Origin: Sphingomonadales bacterium UBA1936
GTDB lineage: Bacteria > Pseudomonadota > Alphaproteobacteria > Sphingomonadales > Sphingomonadaceae
Assembly: GCA_002336985.1 (NCBI GenBank)
Contig: DDFE01000035.1
Location: forward strand, 1 to 13,661
Direction of reading: 5' to 3'
Length of the DNA: 13,661 nt
The notes below the pieces were generated by a model, which saw nothing but the letters and a program-made list of their open reading frames with translations, was not told the DNA's origin and made no database searches. Numbering within the stretch: position 1 is the stretch's first letter; each line of letters starts with the position of its first letter. Positions 12,566-13,661 of this stretch are shown here, piece by piece. Position numbers and translations under genes: made by a program.

Positions 12566-13635
12566 GGCACGACCGTCAGGAACAGGTAGACGCCAAAGAT
12601 CACCAGATGGACGACCCCCTGCAGGATCGTCGTCTTGCCCGTGCCGAGGGTCAGCGTCGAGACGAGCAGCGTCAGGAACAGCAGGATGATGCTCTTGGCA
12701 TCGAGGCCGAGCGTGATCGGCAAGTCGGCCATCAGCGAGAGCGCCGCGACAGCCGGAATGGTCAGACCGATGGTGGCGAGCGCGGACCCCAGACCCAGGT
12801 TGAGACTGGTTTGCAGGCGATTGGCAGCCGCCGCACGGACCGCCGCCACGCTTTCGGGGAGCAGGACGAGCGCGGCAATGATAACGCCCACCACGCTGTG
12901 CGGCGCACCGGCATTGGCGACGCCCTGTTCGATCACGGGTGCCAGGCCCTTCGCCAGCAGCACGACGGCGCCGAGGCAAGCGATGAGCAGCGCGAACGAG
13001 AAGACCGCCGCCTGCGTCGTCGGCGGGTCGGCGTGGACGTCGAGATCGGGCGCCTTCGATTTTGGCGGCAGGAAATAGTCGCGGTGACGCACCGTCTGCA
13101 CCGACACGAATGTTGCGTAGAGCAGGAACGAGACGATCGCGACGAAGGTGAGTTGCGACGATGAATAGATCGGGCCGGGCGTCGTCAGCGTGAAATTGGG
13201 CAGGACGAGCGTCAGCACCGTCAGCGCGCAGAGCGTGGCGAGCGACGCGCTGACGCCGGTCTGCTGAAAAATCTGTTCGCGGTGGTAGATCGCGCCGATC
13301 AGGATGCAGACTCCGACCAGGCCGTTTAGAATGATCATGACGGCCGCGAACACCGTGTCGCGCGCGAGTGTCTCCGCGCCGGCCTTGCCCGCCGACATCA
13401 GCGTCACGATCAGCCCGAGTTCGATGACGGTAACCGCGATCGCAAGTACGAAGGTGCCGAAGGGTTCGCCGACCTTGTGCGCGATGAGTTCTGCGTGGTG
13501 GACGGCAGCAAGGACGGTCAGGATCAGTGCGGTGCTGAGCAGCGCGATGGGCGCGACACCGCCGAAACTGGCCGCAAGCAGGATCCAGGCAAAGGCCGGG
13601 ACCGCCCATGTCCAATGTCGCATCACACCCCGCAT
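12562..13635 (-). CDS. chaA: calcium/sodium:proton antiporter, ChaA type (CaCA family)
   Basis: A 357-residue polytopic membrane protein of the cation/Ca2+ exchanger superfamily, close to ChaA and rhizobial y4hA, exporting Ca2+ (or Na+/K+) against H+ across the inner membrane. The two inverted alpha repeats are visible. The first is GEPFGTFVLAIAVTVIELG (56-74), with acidic Glu57 and Glu72. The second is LLPESVAAVRAA (258-269) leading to NLGLGSALATIGLTIP (279-294). A hydrophilic loop (about 183-207, with KSKAPDLDVHADPP) separates the halves. ATG at 13635 is chosen because GGTGGAG (13647-13641) lies 5 nt upstream; a GTG at 13641 and an ATG at 13623 are alternatives. Its stop overlaps the TTG start of the GNAT gene. 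Confidence 0.9.
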   Translation of the reverse strand: MRGVMRHWTWAVPAFAWILLAASFGGVAPIALLSTALILTVLAAVHHAELIAHKVGEPFGTFVLAIAVTVIELGLIVTLMSAGKAGAETLARDTVFAAVMIILNGLVGVCILIGAIYHREQIFQQTGVSASLATLCALTVLTLVLPNFTLTTPGPIYSSSQLTFVAIVSFLLYATFVSVQTVRHRDYFLPPKSKAPDLDVHADPPTTQAAVFSFALLIACLGAVVLLAKGLAPVIEQGVANAGAPHSVVGVIIAALVLLPESVAAVRAAAANRLQTSLNLGLGSALATIGLTIPAVAALSLMADLPITLGLDAKSIILLFLTLLVSTLTLGTGKTTILQGVVHLVIFGVYLFLTVVP

Positions 13636-13661
13636 CAACACTCCACCACGTTTACCGCCAG

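Noticed and set aside
12566..13615. Upstream extension of the GNAT frame into the antiporter gene
   Set aside because: The extension is Arg/Pro-rich shadow sequence; the real acetyltransferase begins at the TTG overlapping the antiporter stop.

Overview
The window looks like chromosomal DNA of an alphaproteobacterium, most likely a sphingomonad (Sphingomonadales). It is uniformly GC-rich with high third-position GC. It carries the gene order rpmF-plsX-fabH-ihfA-merR that I associate with this group, and its accessory proteins (MAPEG, DUF4337, M19 dipeptidase, Tat-exported dienelactone hydrolase) are of types common in sphingomonads. The taxonomic call is an inference from content, because no rRNA or other marker gene is present. 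No rRNA, tRNA, CRISPR array, phage gene or classical insertion sequence was seen.

Layout. Positions 1-1717 hold the tail of an unidentified gene, a Tat-exported flavin amine oxidase and a stem-loop behind it. Positions 1726-2116 hold a 391-bp unit: one small GIY-YIG endonuclease gene bracketed by near-identical inverted palindromic repeats. This is the most mobile-element-like item in the window. Positions 2117-2384 are non-coding. Positions 2385-5317 (minus strand) form the housekeeping operon rpmF-plsX-fabH-ihfA-merR, which links ribosomal protein L32, the first steps of phospholipid and fatty-acid synthesis, a nucleoid protein and a MerR-type regulator. plsX, ihfA and merR all appear to start with TTG, plsX and fabH overlap as ATGA, and ihfA seems to have its own promoter.

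Positions 5477-9329 hold two convergent pairs. The MAPEG gene (+) meets a two-gene unit (-) of a glyoxalase II-like hydrolase and a small iron-permease-family membrane protein; the MAPEG and permease genes end on one shared CTAG. The periplasmic glycerophosphodiester phosphodiesterase (+) meets an exported M19 dipeptidase (-), with overlapping 3' ends that contain a hairpin. Positions 9448-11127 (+) carry three small membrane-protein genes: a four-helix protein, a DUF4337 protein and a six-helix protein that looks like only the C-terminal half of an MFS sugar transporter, start-stop coupled to the DUF4337 gene. Positions 11134-13635 (-) carry a ChaA-type calcium/proton antiporter, a GNAT acetyltransferase whose TTG start overlaps the antiporter stop, and a Tat-exported dienelactone hydrolase.

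The gene content is mostly ordinary. The items most worth a second look are the repeat-bracketed GIY-YIG cassette, the half-length transporter coupled to DUF4337, a perfect palindrome over the start of the hydrolase gene, and the clustering of TTG starts in the lipid/IHF operon.
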